Part shown: one piece after another, positions 29,957 through 36,946 of the stretch
Numbering within the stretch: position 1 is the stretch's first letter
Layout of the letters: every line of letters starts with the position of its first letter
Origin: Defluviitaleaceae bacterium
GTDB taxonomy: Bacteria; Bacillota; Clostridia; Lachnospirales; WQUN01
NCBI GenBank assembly: GCA_009788055.1
Contig: WQSG01000030.1
Span: 1-36,946, forward strand
DNA: 36,946 nt
Reading direction: 5' to 3'
Notes under the pieces: model-generated
What the model was told of the DNA's origin: nothing
What the model saw: the letters and a program-made list of their open reading frames with translations, nothing else
Databases searched by the model: none
Program-made: the position numbers and the translations under genes

Positions 29957-31148
29957 TCAATTTGTTTGATTTTCAATGGAATATATGACTCCGTGATTTA
30001 GCATAAGACCTATAAATCGCTCAATATCCAGATAATCTATATTTGAAAAATTAAAGGACACTACCAATACGCGGGGTTCTTGATATTCCGTCATGCCGCT
30101 ATAACTATTTTTCATGCCAGTAGAAAAAATAATTTTTTTCGGTTTGTATTCAAACGAACCATATTTAATTTCAGCAGGCACTAATGGATTTTGTGGAATT
30201 GAATATAGGTCATTGTAATTTGTTAAAATTGCCGACAAATCAATGTCAGAATTAACAGTATTGTAATGAGGGTTTGAGAGAAATTGAATGGTATGCTCCA
30301 TTTCATGGGGAAATAGCTTGAATATGCTTGCAAGGCATTCAAATGACTTCTTTAGGTTATAGGGTGAAATGTTAAAGTACAAGGTATCACCTTTGGGATT
30401 ACGGTTTTTGTCGCTATCAACAAACTTGTAGTTTTTCTTGAAAACCATTTCTATTCCCAAAAACAATAACCTAATTTTTTCGGTATATTCATTGCCGTGT
30501 TTTGATGCGTAAATATTAGACCAAATTCCAATGTTTTCTTTCAGAAGATGGCATTCAATATTGTCGAAAAAATTTTCTATGACATTAATATCCCTATCGC
30601 CTGAATCGAAACTTGAGCCCCACAAATAAAGGTTCAACGATTCAAAAACTTCAACAAAATCAACACTTGACTCTCCCTGCTCGCTCTGAAGTGCAATTAA
30701 ATGCATGTAGTCATCTGTTGTAAATTCAAGGGCGGCCTTTCTATTCGCATCATGGTTGATTGTTGCTATTATGTTGTTTAGGCTATCTGCGGAATTAACA
30801 TTAAATCCCATGAGCTTGCTCAATGGTTCTCCAATTAGTGCTATATCCACACCCAAGCCAACAGGAACAACATTTATTTTTTTTGCACACGAAAAGACGG
30901 ATTCGAAATATATCCACTTTGAGTTGAGCGAATTTGGTGTGACGAAAACAAACATTAACTTTGCGGAATCAAGTGCATTTTCTATTGTTGAACTCCAGTT
31001 GCTTCCGAATGGGATGCTTTGGCCGTCACTGGACTGAAATATATTTAATGACCCCGCTGTAATCTCATCCACTCGGGTCTTAATAAATAAAAGAAACTAT
31101 ATTCTTATCTTTCGCTGAATGACTAAAAAATATTGTCGGATTACTCAT
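29957..31148 (-). pseudogene. TIR-domain protein, frameshifted near its N-terminus
   Basis: The intact gene would start at ATG 31148 (GAGGTGAG upstream) with MSNPTIFFSHSAKDKNIVSFI, a typical TIR beta-A/alpha-A start, but hits TAA at 31080-31082. The frame starting at GTG 31072 continues the TIR domain: DEITAGSLNIFQSSDGQSIPFG, then SLNSKWIYFE with the conserved Ser-Trp-Glu of NAD-cleaving TIRs. A TTTATTTA tandem (about 31082-31090) accounts for the shift: removing 4 nt restores SFIKTRVDEIT. About 250 residues with no recognised family follow. Bacterial TIR proteins of this kind are antiphage NADases. It may be a pseudogene, or switched on and off by slippage of the 4-nt repeat. It follows a decayed DNA methylase. 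Confidence 0.75.
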
Positions 31149-31171
31149 TTTGCTCACCTCGTTCAAAATTT

Positions 31172-31881
31172 TCATAACTCCATCACAATTTCCAAAAACC
31201 TATCAAGGTCTGATGTGCCGGGCTTGTCCGAATAGCCGTCAATAACACGACTAACACGCTCGGATGTTATGGTTTTTGCCTAATTTTCCATTTCAATCAA
31301 AATAAAACGGCGATTACCGTTGTCTTGCGCGTTCATGTTTAATCCACTTGGAGATGCAATATTATGAACACTGTTAGTTCTGTGTTCCATGCGGAGCATA
31401 TCCGTTGAAATCCATGCACCTCTCCGGTCATTATCGGGGTTCGCATAACGATTATCCTGCTTGGCACTTCTCTATCGATGTGTTTCGCATACACCGTGCA
31501 ATATTCGTGTTCGGATGAAAAATATTTTGCGTCATTTTTTGTGGCAAATGTCCGTTGCGATACAATTTGCGTCACGAAGTTGCTTGCGTCAAAAATTTCA
31601 TCGCATATCAATCTCAAATTTACCTGTTCGTTGTCATCAATCGAAATAAAAATCGCGCCGTCCGGGTAGTTCACGTTATCGTTGTATACCCAGTTTTCGT
31701 TGCCTGTGTTGTAGGGTGGGTCTATGTACACACACTTAATATGCCCTTCGTATTTTGGAAAAAGGGCTTTTAGTGCATCAAGGTTATCGCCGTGCGCATA
31801 CTGAAAATCCAACACGCGATACGTAACATCTTGGTGGTGGTTTACTACCTTGTTCTTGCCTATCCAATTCAGCGTGGGCAT
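31172..31881 (-). pseudogene. Decayed type III-like DNA methyltransferase (Mod)
   Basis: ATG 31881 follows GAAGGGA. The first 180 residues match the Mod start MPTLNWIGKNKVVNHHQDV, then HGDNLDALKALFPKYEG and the methylase motif DPPYNTGNENWVYNDNVN. The text then jumps to DGAIFISIDDNEQVNLRLICDEIF, skipping about 45-55 residues normally present, so an in-frame internal deletion is inferred. After about 31470 the frame loses homology and ends at 31339. A C-terminal remnant in another frame (31172-31336) reads RRFILIEMEN, TAG, then TSERVSRVIDGY. The catalytic DPPY survives, but the gene is fragmented and cannot make a working enzyme. It precedes the TIR gene by 24 nt in one operon. Confidence 0.8.
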
Positions 31882-32177
31882 CGCATTGTTTCTCCCTTCG
31901 ATATTTCACACAGACATTATAGCATAAATTGAGAATAAATAACAAAAACGGCCGGATGTTATGCTCCGATCGGCTTCGCCTTAATTTGTTTTCCCAACCC
32001 TTGTTGCAACCCGCATCTGCAAAGATTTACGCCCCCGTTTATTTTTCGTGTGGAAGGCGAGTTGTCCCGATTGCGGGTCTGCACTAGCCAATAAAAACGG
32101 CTGGCAAGGTAACAAGCAACGGTGGAAATGCTTAAATTGTAACCGTTCATACACTTAAACACGAAAGGGGCGCGACA
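31882..32177. other. Gap between the methylase remnant and the recombinase cluster
   Basis: About 300 bases without a complete gene. They hold the ribosome binding site of the methylase remnant, an AT-rich stretch, and the zinc-ribbon fragment listed separately. The minus-strand frame at 31959-32243 has no supporting features. Confidence 0.35.
32048..32158 (+). pseudogene. Zinc-ribbon fragment, transposase-like
   Basis: A 36-residue frame with CPDC, GNKQRWKC and LNC spaced as C-x2-C and C-x2-C, the pattern of the N-terminal zinc ribbon found in IS1/IS1595-type transposases and related recombination proteins (C-P-x-C, K-x-G, KQRWKCxxC). It stops at TAA 32156-32158 with no transposase behind it and has no ribosome binding site. 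I take it as the residue of an insertion sequence. Confidence 0.5.
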
Positions 32178-32560
32178 ATGAAAGCGGCGGCATATGCGCG
32201 TTATAGCACGGACAAGCAAACGGACAACAGCATAGCCTACCAAATGGCTAAAATATACGAATATTGCGCCCGCAATGACATAACCGTTTCTACATCATAC
32301 GCGGACGAAGCCCTGTCCGGCACAAATACGGAAGATAGGGTGGAATTTCTTAAAATGCTAGGCGCGGCTTCGAACAAAGAGTTTGAAGCCGTTGTTATAT
32401 ACGATATTACACGCGGAAGCCGGGACGTTGGTGACTGGTTTAATTTTCGCAAAGCTATGTCACGGCTAAATATTAAAGTTATCGCCGTTGAGGACAAGCT
32501 AGGCGATATTCTTAACCCTAACGATTTTCTTGTGGAACTTATAAACGTGGGAATAGCATG
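32178..32560 (+). pseudogene. Serine recombinase, catalytic domain only (truncated)
   Basis: ATG 32178 follows AAAGGGG. About 127 residues form the resolvase catalytic domain: AAYARYSTDKQ with nucleophile Ser10, YADEALSGT, AVVIYDITRGSRD and KVIAVEDKLGD. After residue 127 the homology stops; the open frame continues to 32894 with unrelated sequence that is antisense to another recombinase. The DNA-binding recombinase domain and the zinc ribbon are missing, so it cannot be a working large serine integrase, although a free catalytic domain could still be made. Confidence 0.75.
32394..32407 (+). repeat. 14-bp repeat GTTATATACGATAT, copy 1
   Basis: Lies in the catalytic-domain coding sequence of the first recombinase (VIYDI codons). 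An identical copy is at 32681-32694, right at the truncated end of the minus-strand recombinase fragment. Only 287 nt separate the copies. Confidence 0.7.
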
Positions 32561-32680
32561 GTCGAGGGCATGGAACAAGCACAAGATTCAAGTGAAAAGT
32601 GGGGGTAAAATGGAAAAGCCATATTATAAAGCACGAAAGTTCCGTAAATTCATGCGGTTGCCGCTTCATTGGTTGGGGTC

Positions 32681-32694
32681 GTTATATACGATAT
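32681..32694 (+). repeat. 14-bp repeat GTTATATACGATAT, copy 2, at a recombination junction
   Basis: Marks the end of the minus-strand recombinase fragment. Its ATACGATAT core resembles ATACGGTAT at 35206-35214, where the other recombinase fragment loses homology, so the two may be the boundary sites of a 2.5-kb segment. Inferred from sequence similarity only. Confidence 0.35.
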
Positions 32695-33005
32695 ACTTCC
32701 AAGTACCGCCCCGCTTCAAGATAATTCCGCCCAAAGCGCGAAAGGTCTTGCACCAGAACGAGGTTTATTACGCCGTTTTTTACGTCTTCCATCATTTCCA
32801 AAAAGCCCTTGCGGTTGAAATTTCCGCCGCTTGCGCCGTCGTCTACATATGTACGTGTTACGCGCCAGTCGGGCATCATTGCCGCAAATTTTGATAATGC
32901 GGCTTTCTGGTTTTCGATGCTCATAGAGTCCTCTCCGCGATACGTTTTGCTTTCGCGGGATAACCGAATGTACAAGGCGCAATTCCAAACTTTAGCGGCA
33001 GGCAT
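32682..33005 (-). pseudogene. Serine recombinase N-terminal fragment
   Basis: ATG 33005 follows AAAGGGG. About 105 residues of resolvase catalytic domain: CALYIRLSRESK with Ser16, SIENQKAAL, YVDDGASGGNFNRKGFLEMM and the LVLVQDLSRFGRNYLEAGRYLEV helix. It then runs into a stop at the ATACGATAT junction. The recombinase domain is lacking. The gene lies 29 nt behind a membrane-protein gene. A C-terminal fragment of a related recombinase, beginning at the same DLSR-x-GRNYLE helix, lies upstream at 33883-35202, but the two do not form one gene because the helix is duplicated and the order is reversed. Confidence 0.75.
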
Positions 33006-33034
33006 TGTTTGTCCCCTTTCCGATTTCACGCCGT

Positions 33035-33781
33035 TTATAACTTTATGTCGTACAGTTTGAACTTCCATAATAGAAAGGCATGGTACAAATCAAGAGTAGC
33101 GATGCCAAAGAAAATCAGAGTCAATGCCGCCACCAGCACCCCGCCAAAAATTTGGCTTTGGAGAACTTCGTCGGGAACAATTCCGGTATTAAAAAACCAC
33201 CGTCCAAACCCCATACTTGCCGCCGCGGCGAGCGGGGTAAGAAAGGCGTATTGTCTTACCGCAGATTTTTCCGGGGTTTCCGATTCCGCCGCTGTTTCGG
33301 GAACGCGTTTATCAACCATCCGCGTTACCCAAAAGATGCTAAATGAGATTACGGAAACCACCAATAAGATTGCTTCCAAAAGTAAATTGCCGCCTTCAAG
33401 GGTGATTACGCCTGTAATCATTGCAGTCCACATTCCAACGGAAATATACGCCCAAGAAAATCCCGCATACGCGAAATATTCAAACGCAGAAATTTTTTGC
33501 CGCTTCATACGAGAAAAAAGATTAACCGCCCAAAAGAAATAGCCGAGCCAAATCAGCCCCAAAACCACCAACGCCCCCGACCTAAAATACGGCACTGCAA
33601 ACAAGACCAAAAGAATAAAAAACGAAAACCACGCTTTTGCAATAATTCCGCCGCTCCATAGCAAATCTTTTGTGCCGGGCAAATCTTTTTGCTCTGCCGC
33701 GAATTTCAAATGCTGTTTTATATACTTCCGCACGGATTGCCCTGTTGTCGCTTGTGCGGCGCAATCTTCGCTGCCCTGCAT
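33035..33781 (-). CDS. Polytopic membrane protein of unknown function
   Basis: A 248-residue protein. ATG 33781 follows GGGAGGC 7 nt upstream; the longer frame is rejected. About 35 hydrophilic residues are followed by six hydrophobic segments (for example WFSFFILLVLFAVPYF, ALVVLGLIWLGYFFWAV, LLLEAILLVVSVISFSIFWV and LVAALTLIFFGIATLDLY). Clustered aromatic and Gly residues, no signal peptide, no recognised motif. It is enclosed between two recombinase fragments on the same strand, so it is probably cargo of a mobile element. Confidence 0.65.
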   Translation of the reverse strand: MQGSEDCAAQATTGQSVRKYIKQHLKFAAEQKDLPGTKDLLWSGGIIAKAWFSFFILLVLFAVPYFRSGALVVLGLIWLGYFFWAVNLFSRMKRQKISAFEYFAYAGFSWAYISVGMWTAMITGVITLEGGNLLLEAILLVVSVISFSIFWVTRMVDKRVPETAAESETPEKSAVRQYAFLTPLAAAASMGFGRWFFNTGIVPDEVLQSQIFGGVLVAALTLIFFGIATLDLYHAFLLWKFKLYDIKL

Positions 33782-33882
33782 TTTTGCGCCTCCCGCAGAT
33801 GATTTTTTCAATTATGAAATATCACGTATTTTATGTCAACACACGAGCCCACCGCAATGCCGTCATGCAGATGCATCTTACG

Positions 33883-35202
33883 CTACACATGGTACACCAC
33901 GCGCAAATCGCAGACGCGCTTGCCGTTTGCGGTGCGGCTTTCGCTTACGATTATTTTCTCTACAAAAAGCAATAGCATTTCGCGGCATAAAGATTGCAAC
34001 TGTCGCGTGACGGCGGGAAGAAAATCCGTAGTGTTTGCGGTTTCGTGCGTGAGGGCGTTAATGCGTTTTTGTAATGTTTCTGCTGTTTGCAAACGCTCTG
34101 CGCGTTCGGCTTCAAATTTGCGAACCTGCCGCGTAAACATACTTTCAGGCACGATTTCTGCAACTTTGTCTTTGTAGAGGTTTTCGATTAGTATGTCCAG
34201 CTTGGATGCTTGTTTTTTGCACGTATCAAGCTCGCGCAGGAGGGACGCGCAGTGCGAATTTGCCGCACTGTCTCGCGCTTTTTGTATGGCTTCGGCAACG
34301 CGCTGTTCGTCACACCCGAAAGATGGTAACGCGTTTATGTATTCAAAAATGAGCCGCTGTAACGGGTTTTCAAAGACGGCGTGACAGGTGCAGGCGGTTT
34401 TTCCGTTTGCGGCGTAATTTGCACACATATATGATATGTATTTTTTCTCGCCGCCGTCTTTACCTGTGCGGCGTTCCGTGTGGGCGCGTAGTTTGTAATT
34501 GCAGTCGGCGCAGAATAAAAGCCCCGAGAACAGCGCGGTTTCGCCGCTTTTTGTGCGGCGAGGCTTGTGGTTTTTTATGCTTTGTACGCGCTCCCAAAGT
34601 TCTTGCGGTATGATTGGTTCGTGGGTTTTTGTTGCCCGCACCCATTCATTTTCGGGCGTGTAAATTATTTTCGTGCTTTTGTAGGATTCTTTTGCCGCCT
34701 TGCACTGCGTTAGATTTCCGATGTATGTTTCGTTGCGTAAAATTGCGCGGATTGTGTTAGCTGTCCACAAACCGTTTCCGCTATTGGGGTTTGTGCGGTT
34801 CGCCCTTTGGTAGTAAAGATTTTTTGGCGAAATGACTCCGCTGTCGTTTAACTTTTGCGCAATCGCCCTGTAGCCCATTCCCGCCGCCCGCATCTCAAAC
34901 ACCTCGCGGATGGTTGGCGCGGTGATGGGGTCAATCACAAGTGCGTGGCGGTTTTCCGGGTTTCGCAAGTATCCGTAAGGCGCATACGCCGCGATAAACT
35001 TGCCGTTTTCCGCGCAAATTCGCCGTGCCGCCTTCACCTTTTTTCCTGTGGTCTTGCTGTGCTGTTCGTTAAACCAATTGCGGAAAACCATCATGTCGTC
35101 CAGTTTTTCGTTTAGTGAAATCAATTCGCAACCGTGTTGCGGCAGAAAAACCTCCGCTAAGTTTCCCACTTCCAAATAATTCCGACCAAGCCGCGAGAGG
35201 TC
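33883..35202 (-). pseudogene. Large serine recombinase lacking its catalytic N-terminus
   Basis: About 440 residues from DLSRLGRNYLEVGNLAEV to the stop at 33883-33885. Present: the end of the catalytic-domain helix, the recombinase domain (APYGYLRNPENRHALVIDP, GYRAIAQKLNDSGV, GLWTANTIRAILRNETYIGN), a zinc ribbon with CADC and paired Cys further on, and the coiled-coil C-terminus. The nucleophile Ser and the first 60-90 residues are missing. The frame stays open upstream to 35373 but that part is non-homologous and has only a TTG. It is the conjugative-element recombinase type. Fragments of at least two recombinases thus flank this region. Confidence 0.85.
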
Positions 35203-35205
35203 CCC

Positions 35206-35214
35206 ATACGGTAT
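35206..35214. other. Candidate recombination junction ATACGGTAT
   Basis: Imperfect palindrome at the point where the truncated recombinase loses homology. It differs at one base from ATACGATAT at 32686-32694. The two could be the ends of a rearranged segment or attachment sites of the neighbouring conjugative element. Confidence 0.3.
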
Positions 35215-35375
35215 AATAAGACTAAATCCAAATTCCCCAGTAAAATCAAGGGTTGCGGGGTTTTCGGACAGTCTTTTTCCACTATTATACCAATCACATA
35301 TGGGGCAGAAATCAGACCGCAAAAATGGCTTTGTGTCATTACAGCTAAAATTTTTGCCCCAAAAGGAGGACAAGT

Positions 35376-36158
35376 ATGGGTAAAGTTTTAGCCATCACCA
35401 ACCGCAAAGGCGGCACAGGAAAGACCATGACGAGCGTGAGTTTAGCGGCATCGTTAGCACGGCAAGGCAAGAAAGTTTTGATTGTTGATGCCGATAGCCA
35501 ACACTCCGCAACGGTGAGCCTCGGCGTTAAAGAGCCGGACAAGCTGGCGGTCACATTAGCCACAATCATGCAGAGCATTATCAAGGAACAAGAGATAGAC
35601 CCCGCAGAGGGAATTATCTCACACGATGAGGGAATATCCCTCATGCCCTCAAACAACGGATTAGCGGGTATGGAAATTGTGCTTGCTCCGATAATGGGCA
35701 GGGAAACGGTACTTCGGCAGTATATAGACAAGGTTCGCGGCCTTTATGACTATATCTTGCTTGATACCGCACCCACCCTCGACCTGCTGGCGATAAATGC
35801 ACTTGCCGCCGCAGACAGCGTAATAATCCCTATTGCCCCCAAGTATTTAGATGCAAAAGGATTAGAACTGTTGTTAAAGAGTATAGCACAGATACGGCAG
35901 TATATAAATCCTAAACTTGAAATCGGCGGCATCTTGCTCACAATGGTAGACAGACGAGCCAATATCACCAAAGGCATCATTTCCATGATACAGCAAGCCT
36001 ACGGTGAAAATATCAATATCTTTTCAGAGCCGATACCGCACTCCGTCCGTGCTGTTGAAACTTCAACCACAGGCAAAAGTATTTTTGAGCATGACCCCAA
36101 CGGAAAAGTGGCGGCGGCGTATGCCTCGCTTGCAAGGGAGGTGCTTGAAATTGCCTAA
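35376..36158 (+). CDS. parA: ParA/Soj-family partition ATPase
   Basis: A 260-residue ParA ATPase with the deviant Walker A motif RKGGTGKT (10-17), Walker A' VDADSQ, Walker B ILLDTAPTLDLLAINAL and the C-terminal helices. It is preceded by AAAGGAGGAC. ParA with ParB moves or stabilises plasmids and excised conjugative elements. parB overlaps its stop by 8 nt. In Tn1549-like integrative conjugative elements parA and parB lie near the start of the element, so this marks an ICE extending to the right. The divergent recombinase fragment next to it is damaged. Confidence 0.93.
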   Translation: MGKVLAITNRKGGTGKTMTSVSLAASLARQGKKVLIVDADSQHSATVSLGVKEPDKLAVTLATIMQSIIKEQEIDPAEGIISHDEGISLMPSNNGLAGMEIVLAPIMGRETVLRQYIDKVRGLYDYILLDTAPTLDLLAINALAAADSVIIPIAPKYLDAKGLELLLKSIAQIRQYINPKLEIGGILLTMVDRRANITKGIISMIQQAYGENINIFSEPIPHSVRAVETSTTGKSIFEHDPNGKVAAAYASLAREVLEIA

Positions 36159-36946
36159 AAAAGTAGAACTTGAAAACAATACGCTCACAGGGTATAACGC
36201 CTTGTTCAGTAGCACGGTAGAGCCGACCACCGCCACCGATACCCACGGCGAACGCATTGTTGAAATTCCTCTCGCCGAACTGCACCCGCCCGAATTTCAC
36301 CCTTTCCATGTGGTTGATGATGAGGCAATGCAACGGTTAGCGGCGAACATAGGGCAGTATGGGGTAAGAGAACCGGGGCTTGCAAGACCAAGAGCAGACG
36401 GCGGGTATGAATTACTGGCGGGAAACCGCCGCAAGCGGGGCTGTGAAATCGCCCAACGCCCTACCTTGCCTGTAATCATCAGAGAAATGACAGATGATGA
36501 GGCAATTATCGCAATGGTGGACAGCAACCTTGAACAGCGGGAAACATTGCTATTCAGCGAAAAAGCATGGGCGTACAAAATAAAAATGGATGCACTCAAC
36601 CATAGCGGCATCAAGGGTGATAAACACTCCTATGAAATTATGGTAGAGCAAACAGGCGAAAGCAAAAATCAAATATTCCGTATAATTCGCCTCACGGAAT
36701 TGGTTGTCGGCTTGCTTGACAAAGTGGATACAAAGCAACTGGCTTTTAATCCCGCCGTTGAACTCTCATATCTCTCGCAAAAAGAGCAAACCGCAGTCAT
36801 TTCCGCAATGGAAAACTACGGCGTAAAGCCCTCACATTCACAAGCGGTACGGTTAAAAAAAGCAAAACAGGCAGAGGAACTCACCATTGAAATGATTGAC
36901 GAAATTCTCGCCGAAACCAAAAAGCCGCAAGAGGATGTTGAGAACA
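36151..36946 (+). CDS. parB: ParB-family partition protein (partial, runs off the end)
   Basis: The TTG 36151 start has GGGAGGTG 8 nt upstream and overlaps parA by 8 nt. About 265 residues are visible: IVEIPLAELHPPEFHPF, the GGYELLAGNRRKRGCE box of ParB (GERR variant) and EAIIAMVDSNLEQRE, then a helix-turn-helix-like region (YEIMVEQTGESKNQIFRIIRL). The reading frame is open to the last base. ParB proteins bind centromere-like sites and CTP; element-borne versions often regulate conjugation too. Confidence 0.9.
   Translation, partial: MPKKVELENNTLTGYNALFSSTVEPTTATDTHGERIVEIPLAELHPPEFHPFHVVDDEAMQRLAANIGQYGVREPGLARPRADGGYELLAGNRRKRGCEIAQRPTLPVIIREMTDDEAIIAMVDSNLEQRETLLFSEKAWAYKIKMDALNHSGIKGDKHSYEIMVEQTGESKNQIFRIIRLTELVVGLLDKVDTKQLAFNPAVELSYLSQKEQTAVISAMENYGVKPSHSQAVRLKKAKQAEELTIEMIDEILAETKKPQEDVEN

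Noticed and set aside
32682..35202. One recombinase gene split by an integrated element and restored in the circular form
   Set aside because: The two fragments both contain the DLSR-x-GRNYLE helix and joining at the junctions does not keep the frame.
1..36946. CRISPR array
   Set aside because: No regularly spaced direct repeats with unique spacers are seen; the repeats present are inverted and GC-rich.

Overview
The window looks like a chromosomal segment of a spore-forming, flagellated member of the Clostridia (Firmicutes). The basis is Gram-positive style ribosome binding sites, a spoIVFA/spoIVFB-like pair, fliQ-fliR-flhB, an L10 leader ahead of rplJ-rplL, DapL-type lysine synthesis, pyruvate phosphate dikinase, and Firmicutes-type integrative elements at both ends. 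I cannot name a species.

Layout. 1-3400 is accessory DNA: a partial RelB/ParE-type toxin-antitoxin pair, an integrative-element protein with a damaged C-terminus, about 650 bases of decayed sequence, and a two-domain protein of unknown function. A CAT-anticodon tRNA (3583-3656, minus) with its own promoter and terminator marks the change to core genes. 3763-8041 holds dapL, a VapBC-type toxin-antitoxin pair, an unrecognised protein and a UvrD-like helicase. 8057-11892 holds a 34-residue membrane peptide, a large acidic single-span membrane protein with repeated DPF motifs, a YhhN-like membrane protein and a secreted protein. 12001-13696 is a sporulation protease locus whose spoIVFA-like half is split in two frames. 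14876-25845 is a minus-strand metabolic block: metF-metH, ppdK, rplJ-rplL, and a run of a membrane NlpC/P60-like protein, pyrB, pyrI and an altered FMN enzyme. 26231-29926 carries flhB, fliR, fliQ, an unrecognised flagellar neighbour, tadA and a small protein.

From 29957 to the right end the DNA is accessory again: a frameshifted TIR-domain gene behind a decayed type III modification methylase (probably a dead or phase-variable defence operon), three truncated serine recombinases around a membrane protein, and the parA-parB start of an integrative conjugative element that runs off the window.

The two most unusual signals are non-coding. A family of GC-rich hairpin repeats lies against the stop codons of metH, ppdK and rplL, and one copy sits in frame inside metH as an interdomain linker. 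A block of long, partly nested inverted repeats (25886-26226) lies between flhB and the pyr run, where flhA would be expected. In metabolism, metF and metH supply and use methyl-tetrahydrofolate for methionine, dapL makes LL-diaminopimelate for lysine and peptidoglycan, pyrBI starts pyrimidine synthesis, and ppdK interconverts pyruvate and PEP.
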